DNA from: Scylla paramamosain | Lineage: Eukaryota; Arthropoda; Malacostraca; Decapoda; Portunidae | Assembly: GCF_035594125.1 (NCBI RefSeq) | Contig: NC_087161.1 | Span: forward strand, 8,524,001-8,588,000 | Reading direction: 5' to 3' | DNA length: 64,000 nucleotides | Shown here: positions 22,979 to 36,139 of the stretch, in pieces | Layout of the letters: every line of letters starts with the position of its first letter | Position numbering within the stretch: the stretch's first letter is position 1 | Program-made: the position numbers and the translations under genes | Notes under the pieces: generated by a model | The model's input: the letters and a program-made list of their open reading frames with translations, nothing else | Told to the model about the DNA's origin: nothing | Databases searched by the model: none

Positions 22979-25300
22979 TTGCAACTTCTGATGAAAGACT
23001 TTGACTTTCAAAGATATCCTGATAGCACGATCGTTGTGAGTTTTAACGTTGCAGCTCGAGGATGTTTGCGAGGTGGAACCTGTGGAAGAGTGATGCACTT
23101 TCGTGGTAGCAAAACAGGATCCTTCACTAATAAATGTAGTGCTCTTGGAAACCAGACCTGTGTTGGCCAAAGCGAAATAATTACAAGTGTCGCTCTGTCC
23201 TGCATATTTTGCAGCATTTTCCCAATGATGCTGAAAGGCGGAAAGGCATAATTTATCCCTCATGGTGAAGGCGTTTGTATGACAAGCATAAGGATCTGGT
23301 TTCCGAGACAGATTTATTTAGTTGGGAATTTGTTCTAGTAACAAATAAGGCTAAATCTGGTACGAAGCATCCCTTGCATAATTTCTCGTAAATATTATGA
23401 TCAAGCATCCATTCCATCCCGATATTCCTGATTTTCGACTTCTGGTCGAAAATCATTACCTCTAATACACACAGCTGGTAGTGAAATGGTCTTCATATTA
23501 GGCCATTGAAAAATCTGTTCAACAATGGTTAACAGCGATACTTAAGTACTTGGGCATCGATCGATACATGACAGTCGTATTGTCTCTCAATCTAACATGT
23601 ATGTCTCTATGATCTCTGCAAAATAATTTTAATTCCAGTAACACAGCCTTCAATTCCAGACATCTGATATGATCTAATTTCTGAAAATCACAGTGATCAC
23701 CAGTTACTATGGAGCCCAATTTGGTTCCCCAACCTGTCATTAAGGCACCCGTTCGAATTTCTAATTTAGGAGGAAGATTTATTATAAATTTGGTCTGAGT
23801 GTATGTCATTGACTCACCAACCTATTGAATCACAGGATTGTCCATCCAAGATATTTACCTTTGCTTTTAATAAGGGCCATATTTCGGACAATTTCCAAGT
23901 ATTTGTATCTTAAAGGTGCTTGAGGAATGGCAACACCTGCAAAAATTTCCTGAACGGCCTAAACACCGGATTTCATTCATTTTCTCGTCATGTTTACAGA
24001 TTCTAAAATGATACCAAAAGATTCCACTATTTGAGTAGGTACAAGTATAGTATTTGTAACATAAATTGTTAATCCTGGTGAGTCAAAGAATTGCATTGTA
24101 TAATTCACATTACATAATAGTTCCTCCTTTGATGCAATAAAATGGAATAATCAAAGTAGAAGGAAACTAGCGTTCCTAATTTTCATAAATATGTTAGAGC
24201 CGGCCGGTTTCAACAACTTTATAAAGTCTAGGAGCAGATGACAAACCTTGAGGAAGCGATGTGAACTGGTAATGATTATTTTTACATAGAAAGCGCAGCT
24301 TTCTCTGTATTCTGGCTTAGTATATACAGAGAAACAGGTATGCTTGAAATCTATTGTCATGAAATAGCAACTTGGGGACATCAACTGGAAAACATCTCTA
24401 ATGGTCCCCATCTTAAAATGAGCAAAAGTAATATACTCATTTAACTTATATTAATCGAGCTGAGCCATCTCTCTCTCTTGATTATGGGAAAATTATTAGA
24501 GTAAAAGTCTTGATCTACAATGGTAATACTGCACTCTTTCACTATACCACAGTTAATAAATTCCAGCATAGTTATGTCTAAGGTTCGTTGATCATTACAA
24601 AATAACACTAATGATCTTGGGATTTCATTTTGAATTGGCAACTCATCAAATGTAATGACATTGCCCATGACTATATCGTAAGTCAACTTACTCCAACGGT
24701 CACTATGTAGGAAGATCTTTCCTCCTGTAAAATTTTCGAGAGTGTTAAATAGTTTATACAAGGCGTCTTTACTCATCTGAGAGAGGACTTGTATATCCCC
24801 CCCTTGGGACTGTTTTTGGCCTAAAAAAAGGTTTGCATTGTAACTAGAGTGGTTATTTTTCTTGTATACTCCTCGTTTGTTGTAGTAAGGCTTGTATCTC
24901 TTGTGTTGTTAATTTTTGTTAGCCCTCTGTTCGTAGTGTGGCTTCCCCAACTTTTTAGTCCTATGAATCTCATAGCACTTTTTAACTACATCAAAGAGGA
25001 AGAGTTCATTCCCATTTACAAAGCTAGGATAATGCAGCGTCATTAGCATGAATTCGGGCAACTTCTTTCCTGTTACGATTCAGGTAGTTAAATGCAGCAG
25101 TCAAAAGCCATAAATTGTCATTTAAGTTTACCAAATAATGGATGAATGGATGATTTCTTTTCTCTCCTAGATAATTAGATGATTTCTCTTCTCTCCAAGT
25201 TCACTTATGAGCTTTGCGATAGCTTCCCTTCTTAATACGAAAATTGTGATCCATTCGTGGGACCAAGTAGGTGTAAGAAGATGGCTGTTATATGACCCAA
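22979..25300 (-). mobile_element. DIRS-like retroelement remnant (gag end, RT, RNase H)
   Basis: Minus-strand blocks, in shifting frames, follow the DIRS order. A gag tail with NLFLGQKQSQGGDIQVLSQ lies at 24850-24780, with an Asn/Tyr-rich region upstream to about 25300. RT follows: YDIVMGNVITFDELPIQNEI and FINCGIVKECSI at 24776-24441, then MGTIRDVFQLMSPSCYFMTI and DFKHTCFSVYTKPEYRESC at 24411-24151. RNase H has LPPKLEIRTGALMTGWGTK and HIRCLELKAVLLELK (23809-23519). The downstream region has CFVPDLALFVTRTNSQLN (23456-23253) and FPPFSIIGKML, then WPTQVWFPRALHLL (to about 23000). DIRS elements integrate with a tyrosine recombinase and lack LTRs, but no recombinase was identified here, since the element is cut at 22979 by LINE C. 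The RT active site appears degraded (YFDYS where Y-[IL]-D-D is expected). Confidence 0.72.
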
Positions 25301-25401
25301 TGTGTGTGGTTCCAATAGTTACATATCATCGGTGCCAAGTGCCAACTATCACGAACATTTTAAACTTGTTCTTAGTGTGTATGTCTTAAAGGATCCTGGA
25401 A

Positions 25402-25921
25402 AATAGGAATTTGCAATGTGTTTGTATGCAGACCAATGGTATGTAATCTGTCAGTTGTTTTTGTCTTTATTTTCAAATTGTCAATGTTATGATCTTTGAT
25501 ATCCTAGTGACAGTTTTCTCTTACATCTACTGGCAAACGTGACAAACATACTGTTCAGAGTAAGGATATAGGTACCAAGTAGTGAGAGATGGAAAAAAAA
25601 AAAAAACATGGTCAGAATCAAGTGGCGGCGAGAGACGATACAAGGAGTGGGACAATAGGAATATGCAATGTGTTTGTACGCCGACCAATGGCATGTAATC
25701 TGTCAGATGCTTTTGTCTTTGCAATAAAATAAGAGTTAAATTGTTAATGTTATTATCCTTGATATCCTAGTAACCCTCTTCTCTTACATCTACTGGCAAA
25801 CGTGACAAATATACTGTTTAGAGTAAGGATATAGGGAATAAGTAGTGAGAGATTAAAAAAAGAAAAAAAAAACATGGTCAGAATCAGGAGGTGGCGAGAG
25901 ACGATACAAGGAGTGGGAGAA
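25402..25921. repeat. Two tandem copies of a roughly 255-bp unit
   Basis: Unit 1 (25402-25653) and unit 2 (25654-25921) each begin AATAGGAATWTGCAATGTG. They share CTTACATCTACTGGCAAACG and end with CGAGAGACGATACAAGGAGT. They differ by small indels and an A-run length. No coding sequence. A purine-rich tract continues to 26084. Confidence 0.9.
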
Positions 25922-26080
25922 AAAAGAAAACATAGGAAGAATAACGGGGGGCGAAAAAGAGAATAAGAGACACGGACAAAAGAACGTGTAAAAGAAAAAA
26001 AAAGGAAAACGCATGAAAAAAAAAAAATGCGAGTAGAGACTACAAGAAAAGAATGAGAGGGACAAAATAAATCTATATAA

Positions 26081-27204
<1,124 letters not shown>

Positions 27205-27870
27205 ATGCCTGTTTTCACCATACTTATCGACTCTTCTCTGAGGAGGATTTACTTTCTTCGTCCATTGTGTTTATTCTGGGAACTTTGTTAGTATTCACCT
27301 TCCCTACCGTTTTCTTCTGACACTGAGGCAAAGTGATTAGCTCCATTACACTTCCTACACTTCTGTCCATAAGCAGGACACAGTTCTTTCTGTAACACGT
27401 GCATAAATCCACAGAAATTGCATTTGCGTTTATCAGCGCGACTCTTGCCGGTAATACTCAACTGGTAAACATTTTCAGGCTTTTAGCACTCTCTTAGATA
27501 TATCTGTGCTTTCTGCTGCTCGGCACAAGTCGCCCAACGCACTGGGCAAGTCATTTTCCCAATCTTTAGTAACTCTTGTCGTGTAACAGAGTCGAGAATC
27601 CCAATAACAAGTATGTCACGTAGCACCCAGTCTAGGCATTTGTCACAATAATTGCACATTTTTATCAGCACACGCAGATCAAGTAACTTCAGGCTCCTCA
27701 CGTTCAGGGATGCAGGGATGAGAACGTGCGTGAGGACGTGGATACAGGATAGTCCTATTAGTCTTCTAAAACCTAAGGGCGAATGCTGCCAATAAGATTT
27801 ATGTGAAGAAGGACGTTCATCCCAGTGTGAGGAGGGAGTCGCAGTGCCTGAGAAATGCAAGCATGAAGAA
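27205..27870 (-). pseudogene. Ty3/Gypsy-type gag remnant with nucleocapsid knuckles
   Basis: Minus-strand codons give a capsid C-terminal stretch, WVLRDILVIGILDSVTRQEL followed by LKIGKMTCPVRWATCAEQQK, then after one stop a nucleocapsid region with CNFCGFMHVLQKELC and CPAYGQKCRKCNGANHFA. The 'RD.IV.GI.D...R..LL' motif and the 'CPA.G..C.KC...NHFA..C' pair are characteristic of Ty3/Gypsy Gag proteins in invertebrates (family knowledge). The second knuckle's last Cys is replaced (ASVSEE). The in-frame stop near 27483 and the absence of a downstream protease show it is inactive. No LTRs were found. Confidence 0.6.
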
Positions 27871-28789
27871 TAAAAGGTCAGACAATGCAGGTTGCGTGGT
27901 TTGTCTGAGCTGGACGGCAGAAAACGTAAGTGGTACCGGGCCGGGGTTATTATCGATTCCTGGAGTTTTTTTTTTTTTTTTTAGACCACAACACGGAAGG
28001 AATGTGAATATACAGTCTTGGAGTGTTAATTAGATCACAACCAAATTAGAGAAGTGATGTTAAGTTATTATTCAGTTTTCACATAATAAGCCTTGTTAGG
28101 GGTACTTGTTGTTGTTGTTGTTATTGTTATTGTTGTTGTTGCTGCTGTTGTTGTTGGTGTTGTTGTTGCTGTTGTTGTTGTTATTGTTGTTGCTGTTGTT
28201 GTTGTTATTGTTATAGGTCTCCTTAACAGTGACGAAGACAGTCAAACACGACGAGTCTGGAGAAATGAACAGTCAAACACAACGAGTCTGGAGAAAAGGA
28301 AGACAGTCAAACACGAAACATACACAATATATTCTCTGCCTGCAGAGACAAACAGTAACACGTAACAGGGGGCCAGTCGCATTTCAGAAGAAGTAAGACA
28401 CTTGGCTATGACAAAGAACGATGCACGAATACTGGACAAAGGAGGGGACGCCGGCCCGCTCCAAGATGGACACCAACACAAGCAATTCAGTGAGTTTCCC
28501 AGGTACCTATAACACATGTAAGACGGCGAGAGTAGCCAAGCCCGGCCACACGTACGGGCCAATGTAATGGTTTGAACAGTGAGGTATATAACTAATATCC
28601 CCTCGTAAGGCTAGCTGGCTTATATCACTAAAATACATCTCACTCACGGTTTACTCTTTCACCATGTCTTACCTCTGGAAGACTAAGGCTCATCGAACCT
28701 TGCCTTAGCGGCTATGTTCCCACATGTCAGATTGTCTTTCCTCTCCACCTACGGAGGATTCACCTTAGTGAGCGTGCTTTTGGGGTGAA
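27871..28789. other. No gene recognised; contains (TTG)n array and 37-bp repeats
   Basis: A TTG/TTA-type triplet array fills 28105-28214. Just after it, a roughly 37-bp unit (CAGTCAAACACRACGAGTCT) occurs about two and a half times from 28232 to 28320. The rest is unassigned, and part of it may be the 5' UTR of LINE B2. Confidence 0.5.
28105..28214. repeat. (TTG)n imperfect triplet array
   Basis: TTG units with TTA, CTG and GTG variants. The 90-codon frame over it (poly-V/I/A) is a repeat artefact. Confidence 0.95.
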
Positions 28790-31700
28790 TTGACACCATT
28801 CGACCCCCCTAGAGTGGTTTAGAACAATCTGACCTCACGAAAACTCTTCCCTGACTTACTCTCACTTGTGTCCCACTCCCCTCCTGTAGGAGGAGGTGTA
28901 CCCCCCTCCATGTCTGACGGACCCTCCTCCCCTGCTCCATCAAGGGGGAGGGAGGACACTGACCGACGACCCCAGACTGCCCGACTTTCCATTGACCCTA
29001 ATACAGCGACGTTCGTGACTCTCCACTCAAGGACAAACACCCACCTCTCCACGGTAAATTCTTTTATAATAAAAGAAGTTATTGACTGTAACATTGGAAA
29101 TATTGTGAACGTAAAGAAACTTGCCAGTGGTGACTTGCTTGTTCAAACGATTAACGTAAGTCAAGTCGAGTCATTGTTAAAGCTCCCAGTTCGTCCATGA
29201 CATCGAGATCGAGGCTTCGATTCCAGTGTCCATGAACTCATGTCTGGGAGTCGCCTCCCATCGCGATTTTGTGGACATGGAACTGTCTGAGACTGTCGAT
29301 TGTATGGCTGACCAGGATGTAATTGACGCAAGAAGGATCACTAAAATTGTTGACGGTACGTGAAGGAGCATGGCCTCGGTAATATTCACCTTCAGTGCTG
29401 CTAAGTTGCCAGAGAGGGTTCATGTAGGACACGAATCGGTTTCCGTTCGTCCCTACATTCCGAATTCTCTTCGTTGTTTCAAGTGCCAGCTTTACGGTCA
29501 CCATGGCAACGCTTGTTCTTCGCACTCTTACTGCGATAGATGTGATGGAGAGGAACATATGGTGGAGCAGTGCACGTCTTTGGTATATAAGTGTCTTAAC
29601 GGTGTAGGTGCTCATCCCACTTTCTCACGCGACTGCCTCGCGTGGAGAAAGAGGTCTGCACATGCAGTTAAGGCTACTGAAGGAATCTCATATACTATGC
29701 GGCGAGGATGCGAGTGAAGGAGACGCAGGCCGCGCCAGCTTCAGAAGTCTCATATGCCTTGACAATTATAAGAGTTCAGCCCGGAGGTCAAGTGTACTTG
29801 GGGAGCAGATAGTTAAAATATTATATTAATACACATATTATATTACAGACAAACCCCTGTCTTCTGAACGTTAAAAGTGTGACCCGTGTAGATGATCCGA
29901 ATGGTAACGCGTCTGCCATCGATCTCTCCTTGCTCCTTGTCAAATATACTCCCTGACTTCTCCTGGGAAGTCATCGATGACTCCCACGGAAGTGACCACC
30001 TGCCCATCTACATCTCCTATGCACACGATCTTCCGTCCAACCTCCATCCTCCCAAGTTTAATTTCAAGAGAGCAGATTGGGCAGCCTTCCGTGGGGTTGC
30101 CGACGTGGCTATATCTGGCGAGGACATTGACACTATCTCCAGCAACGCAACACAGTCCATATTACACGCCGCCGAGGCATGTATTCTGAACACTTCAACA
30201 GTTCACACAAAGCATGGAGTTTTATGGTGGACAACGGATTGCCGACAAGCACCTCGTGAGCGTAATAAATAATACAGGCATTTGAGCCAGCACCCCAGTC
30301 GAGCAAATTTCATAGCCTATAAACAGGCAAGGACTTAGGCAAGGAAAGTCATTCTTGATGCTAAGAGGGACTCAATCCGACAGTTTACACCAACTGTGAA
30401 CCGCACCATCCCCCTTGTCACAAGTTCGGAAAACCATATATATATTAAACAATAAAAGACCATATACTCCAATCACAACCTTCAAAATAAATAACTGTAC
30501 AAAAGACAACCAAGTTGACATCGCCAACTCAATAGCCCAACACTTCTACCAAGGAAGCAACACCACCTATTATGACCCTGCCTTCCTTCCCTTTAAGGAG
30601 ACTCACTGCCCCAAACTTTGCCACAGGAGTCGTAAACTCGGACTACAACTCAAGGTTTACGTTGGATGAACTCCTTGCCCTGAAATCCTGTAAAGGCTCC
30701 AGTCCAGGTCCAGATAATATTTTATATATTATGTTACAGCATCTCGGCCATCATTCCTTTGTGAAATTATTACAGCTTTACAATAGAATCTGGACCACCT
30801 ACACCTTCCCTCACTCCTGGCATTTCTCACACTATCCCAGTCCCTAAAAAGACTGGACGCCTTACGGACCCCAGTGCGTTTCGTCCTATTGCGCTCACGA
30901 GCTGTCCATGTAAGATCATGGAGCGTATGATAAAGCGAAGGCTCCTTTTTGTTTTAGAAGCGAAGGCTTTGTTAGGTGATCAGCGGTCGGGTTTTCGGAA
31001 GTACCGAGACACGATGGATCACCTAACAAACCTGAAGCACTGCCAATTGTCAAAAATTAATTAATGATAGGGATCATCACATCCACAAAACCTTCGACAT
31101 GACATGGCGACACTGTATCCTCATGAAACTCTGCGCTTACGGTTTCTGAGGTAACTTGCCAATTTTTGTTTATAACTTCCTTCAGGACAGAACATTCTCT
31201 GTCAAGGTTCCTGGTAACGTAATCTCGGACGTTTTTGTCCAGGGAAACGGGGTGCCACAGGATAGTGTTCTTAGTCCCATTTTATTTTGTATTATGATTA
31301 ATGATATTCTGTCGACAACTCCTTTCCCCAGGAATCTTAAATACTCACTCTAGGCTGACAAATGTGCGTTGTGGCACTCCTCGCCTAACGCACAGCTCCC
31401 GGCGGGGCAGATTCAAGCTGGCGCTCTGTGGGGATTTAAGTTTTCCGTTCCTAAGTGTATCTTCGTTGTTTTCACTAGAAGTAACGTATCTAACTTGCAA
31501 TTAGCACTTCAGATACTACTTATACCGTTTATAAATTCAATAAAGTTCCTGTGCCTTCATGTTTACAGCATACTCAACTGCAGGACTCATATTAATGAAT
31601 TGCTTATCCGTTGTTGTAAAAGAATAATGTCCTTTAAGTATCTTTCTGGTACCTCATGGGAAACAGATAGAAAATCTTTATTAATGGTGTATCTTTATTA

Positions 31701-32705
31701 ATGGTGTATAAGCCCTTAATTCGCTCTCACTTAAGCTATGGCTCACCGGTGTATGGGTCTGCATCGGAACCAACATTGAGGAGACTGGATGTATTTCAGA
31801 ATGAATGTGTGCGCATGTGTCTTGGGGGTTTGCGCTGCACTCCAGTGGCGTGGATGGAAGTTGAGACCAAAATATTACTACTGCACATTCAACGCGACGC
31901 TATCCTTTTATCCCATGGAATAAAAACAGCCCGAAAGGCTCCCCTCGGTAGCACAGGAAGCAGAATTATATGGCAGCACCACCTCTTTCACACTACTGTC
32001 CGCCCTCCAGTTCACACGCTCTGTCGGACATCACTCTGATCAACGGGACCAGCTTGTGCTGCCCACTCTTCATCCCCTGGAAATGTCCCACCACCACTTT
32101 CACTTAGGATGGGCTGCACCCTCCCTACACATATTCTCCCATTCATGGCAAACCTCTTTCCACCTGTAACATTATCCTCTCTATCGAGCAGATCCTGCCT
32201 CAGTGTGCGTTATTGGGGGCACAGGCAGCCCTTGGCAGCTTACTGCCGGGGCTGCGGTCTCCTGCTAACGCAGGCCACCCTTCTGGGTGATGAGCACCCT
32301 GATGTGGTCGATAGACTGATGATTTTTCTGACTGAGACCGATTTAATCAGATAGCTGTGATTCACATGTATATATTATGTGATATATGTATTATACATTA
32401 TGTATATAAGTGATATGTGAAAATGAGTCTACATTGTGTACTGCATGATTTTATATGACTGTGTTCCCCATTCATGTACATACATAATAACTGTGTTCCT
32501 CATAATACATAATACATAATACGTAGTAATACTACGTAGCCTCCCTTCCTGTGTGCAAGTGTGTTACCTTTCCCTCTTCCTTGCCCTGACTAAGGATAAT
32601 AGCTTTGTGATATGATTACGAACCTTGTATGAATGAAGCGTGTGTGAAGGAATGAATGTGTGCAATATACTGTATATGTTAAAAATTAATGAATAAATGT
32701 AACAA
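28790..32705 (+). mobile_element. LINE B copy 2, nearly full span but many breaks
   Basis: Plus-strand order is the 5' UTR starting with CCCCCCTAGAGTGGTTTAG (shared with B1), ORF1 (28868-29200, then 29370-29717) with knuckles CFKCQLYGHHGNAC and CDRCDGEEHMVEQC and a damaged third (KCLNGVGAHPTFSRDC), endonuclease C-terminus (29892-30272, GSDHLPIYISY), connector, RT fingers (CKGSSPGPDNI, then a PVPKK region and FRPIALTSCPCKIMER near 30840-30930), palm (GNGVPQDSVLSPILFCIMIN, 31246-31310), a degraded catalytic box (stop-A-D-K where YADD is expected, near 31350), thumb (VYKPLIRSHLSYGSPVYGSA, 31701-32039), and a C-terminal Cys/His region (32109-32354). RNase H and the endonuclease start are deleted. 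The 3' UTR homologous to B1 ends ATGAATAAATGT near 32703. Confidence 0.82.
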
Positions 32706-33089
32706 TTTTTTTTTCTAATGGCTAATAGGTATAAAAACAATAAAATAAGATAAAATAAAATAAAATTAAATTAATAAAAAAAATGAATAAAAAATGGCAT
32801 AATAAAAAGTGTAGAGCTAATCGAGTCTTGACCGCTTCAGAGGGTGGGGACCCGTCACAAACGTAGTCATAAATGATTGTACACAAATTTATCATAAATA
32901 CCTCATTATGATAATTTTTCAATTGTACTACAATCTTTCCTTTCTTAAATCATAACATGCATTTAAAACTCTAAGGATTTTTCAAATGTTCCGCGCAGAT
33001 GTACACCTCGTCTCAAGCCCTATTTTGCGTCATAAAGTAACATTTTTCTCACATATAACCTAAAAGAAAAAAAAAAGTGTTCATCAGTC
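32706..33089. other. No gene recognised
   Basis: AT-rich spacer with T/A runs just before the hAT remnant. CAGAGGGTGGGGACC at about 32838 could be part of a hAT terminal repeat (these often start CAGNG), but no partner was found. Confidence 0.35.
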
Positions 33090-34690
33090 ATGGCACCAAA
33101 AAGAAGTAAAACTGCTCAGGTTTGGAACTACATGGAGCAGACGTCGTCTTATCTCGTCATATGCTTGGTGTGTAAAGATATGCTGAAGTACTGTGGAGGT
33201 ACATCTAACTTGATAGATCACCTTTGTACTAGACATCCTGTAGAATACGCTGAGGCAAAATAGGATACTGAATGTGAAATGATTTGGAAGGCTCCACATT
33301 AATGGAGACTATTACAATGGTTCAGCCCTATGAAAATGACTCTGGCAAAAAGAAAGAGCTTGAGTATCTTGTAGTCAGAATGACAGTGGAAGACCCACAG
33401 GGTTCAGGAAATTAGTTCATGGTCTCAATCCTAAGTACGAGTTATCCAGCCCCAGAGAGATAGGGAGAACATTTTGCCCTCTGTTTACAACCGAGGAGTA
33501 GGAAGGGTAAGAAAAGAGTTAAAGGTGGCTAAAACAAATCTCTTTGAATGCTGACATCTAGATATCCCGGTAGACTAAAGGACTCCTCACGTGACAGCTC
33601 ACTACATTTCTCTGGAATGGACTCTCATGTCTGCTGTGCTTGACGCTGTCCGAATGGTTCAATCCCACACAGCAGAAAATATTGCAGAGGAGCTAAGACT
33701 CATCTGCAACAAATGGAACATATTAGATAAAAGATGTTCCATTGTGACTGATAATGCTGCTAAAATTATTGCAGCATTAGAAATAATGAATATGCGTAAT
33801 ATCCCGTGCTTTGCACTGGATTTAGGAGAACACCGAGGATGTCCAGATGCTTAAGGAAAAATCAAGGCCATTGTAAATTTCCTCCACCATAGTGTGAAGG
33901 CTTCTGATAAGCTCAAGCAACTGCAAAAGCAACACAATCAGCCACCAAAAAAACTCATTCAAGATGTAGAAACCATATGAAATTCTACATACTATATGAT
34001 GATAAGATATATGGAGCAAAACGTGCTTTTCACCATTACTCTGTGTTTGCTGGGTAAGAGCAGCATGTGTCTTGTACTCCTCTAGACCACAGTCACTCTT
34101 CTAGAACCATTTGAGGAGGATACAAGAGAAATGTCATTAGAAAAGTTACCTCCCTTTCCAAGGTAATACCAATGGTAAGGGAAAGTCAGGAATTCATGAA
34201 TTCCACAGAACCTCAGGTGACTTATAATCAATATAACCTTGGAAGACAAGTCCAAAGGCAAATAGAACGAAGATTCGGTGCTGTAGAAGGATCTTTCCTC
34301 CTTGCAGTGGCAACCTTTTTAGATCCTAGTTTCAAAAAGATGCCATTCTCACAAAGCTCGAATATCAAAGCGACAGAAGAACGCTTAGTGAACCTAATGC
34401 GTTCAGAGGACAATAGCCCAAAAAGAGATGGCACAGGTATCTTCGCAGGCATCGACAGGCCCACATAATGAGATCAGAAGATATCTTGAAGAACTTCACA
34501 CACCTAGAGAGGAAGATCCTCTAGTGTGGTGGTAGGAATACGTCATCCTGTTCCCAAAGTTAAAAGAGCTGGTAAGAAGACATCCGTTCCATCGGAGCAA
34601 CTTTTTTCTAAAGCAGGTGAGCTCATCTTCCACAGACGAAGCAGTCTCAAGGAAGAAAACATTAGTATGATTTTCTTTCTTAGGATATAA
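33090..34690 (+). pseudogene. hAT transposase remnant (ZBED-like)
   Basis: ATG at 33090 opens a BED zinc finger: VWNYMEQTSSYLVICLVCKD has the first aromatic residue and C-x2-C, and LIDHLCTRHPVEY supplies H-x4-H. After frame breaks, 33591-33854 holds the RNase-H-like core, with HYISLEWTLMSAVLDAV and CSIVTDNAAKIIAAL, the T-D-N-A-A motif around a catalytic Asp. 34172-34468 has RQIERRFGAVEGSFLLAVAT and FLDPSFKKM, and the C-terminal dimerisation region follows with REEDPLVWW, then SVPSEQLFSKAGELIFHRRS and LKEENISMI (about 34500-34685). This order is diagnostic of hAT transposases. Stops at 33261, 33852 and elsewhere show it is dead. Terminal inverted repeats were not found. A roughly 82-bp duplication (CTTTTCTGTGATATNNAATC) follows at about 34733 and 34815. 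Confidence 0.82.
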
Positions 34691-35454
34691 TCAATGTGTA
34701 CTTACATTATGTATATTATGTGTCTAAAGGAAACTTTTCTGTGATATAGAATCTGTGATACGAAAGCATTTATTATTTACTTTGTCCTTTTTTTTTTTGA
34801 AGCATAAATATATTCTTTTCTGTGATATTTAATCTGTGATACGGAAACATTTATATGTTTTACTGCTTTTAGTTTAAGGAGATTCTGTGATAAGGAATCT
34901 AATATGGAATCTAATAAGGAATGTAATAAAGAAGTAATATTGCGTATATTAAATATATTTCGTGATTAATTTTTCCATTTATTTACCATGCAAATGTTTT
35001 TAGCTTCATTTTCAGGAACACAATTTTCTGTTGTTGTGTATTTCATTATTACGTATTTATTTGTGATATGGATTGATAATGTGAAATACCTTGTTTATGT
35101 AGTGATTTTTTTTTTTTTTTTTTTGCCTAGCAGAATCTGTGTACTAAATTATTATCTATTCTTGAGAGTCTAAACCTAACGCAACATCATCCCAACCTAT
35201 CCTAAACCAGTCTAGCGTGTTCAAGAGTGATTGGTACCTACTCCTCTAGACTTCGGAAGTATGCGTCGGGCGCCTGCGGGCTGCAAGTGGGTGATGCCAC
35301 GCACGTCTGACAGCGAACACGGCATCCAGACACCCTGGACATTTCATTTTGCCACACCGGTGTAGGTTCACTCGAGGTCTATCCAGACCCTAAATGGATG
35401 ACTGTTAGGTTAAAACACTAGGGCTGAAGAAAAATATATATAATTTATTAAAGG
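34691..35454. other. No gene recognised
   Basis: AT-rich region with an 82-bp duplication (34733/34815), a T18 run at 35107-35124, then a moderately GC-rich block at 35200-35400 without recognisable coding. Confidence 0.4.
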
Positions 35455-35945
35455 CAGAGATTGGGTTTTAAGGCCACAATATAACAAATTAGTCAGAACA
35501 GTCAGGAGGTTAACGAGGAAAGCTAAAAACAATTATGAATTAAATGTAGCTAGCCAGGTGAAGACGGACCCCAACGGATTTTATCAGGTATATAGGAAGA
35601 AGAATACAAAAACAATAGGTCCATTAAAGGCAGCAGACAGGGAGCTGGTTAGTTCTGGGAAGGGGATTAGTAAAATTCTGAATGAGTATTTTTTAACTGT
35701 CTTCACTTAGGAACACACGTAGGAAATGCCGAATAGTGAGCAGATCTTTAGAGCAGAAGAGAATGAGAAGCTGACAGATATTACCATAACTAAGGAGATA
35801 GATAGGCTGAAAAAAGTTCAAGACACCAGGACCAGATAAAATATATCCTAGAGTACTTAAGGAATGCAAAGAGGTTATTTGTGAACCGTTAGTTTCTGTC
35901 TTTAGAAAATAATTTAAGTCAGGTAAGGTACCGGTAATGTGGAGG
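35455..35945 (+). mobile_element. CR1-like LINE fragment, connector to RT fingers
   Basis: The plus frame reads RRLTRKAKNNYELNVASQV then KTDPNGFYQVYRKKNTKTIG, followed by LVSSGKGISKILNEYFLTVF. After a one-base shift it carries the remains of the finger motif 'TPGPDKIYPRVLKE' near 35820-35865. This is the connector between endonuclease and RT in CR1-type LINEs (family knowledge). Stops occur near 35707 and after. Both ends are truncated, so it is an inactive scrap. The opposite end of the same class is seen at 4141-5160 and 36627-36806. Confidence 0.6.
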
Positions 35946-36139
35946 CAGACTTTATTGAGGCACCGAAGACCACATAAAATGTAAAAACAATAGCATTAAA
36001 CAAGAAAATAATGTATCTGAGTAATCAAACCATCCCATCAACCCGTCCCATCTACAGAATTCATCCTCAGAGCAGCAGAGAGAAGCTCACTCCGTGACAC
36101 TCACACTGTCTCATTTAATGAGACATCGAATCATGCATC

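Noticed and set aside
25392..25921. Possible CRISPR-like direct repeats
   Set aside because: Only two units of about 255 bp with no regular spacers, and the window is eukaryotic. It is a simple tandem duplication.
28093..28365. 90-codon V/I/A-rich frame resembling a membrane protein
   Set aside because: It is the translation of the TTG triplet array followed by unrelated sequence.
31701..32039. Independent gene on plus (112 codons, VYKPLIRSHLSYG...)
   Set aside because: It matches the RT thumb of LINE B, also seen at 13703-14014, so it is part of the retroelement.
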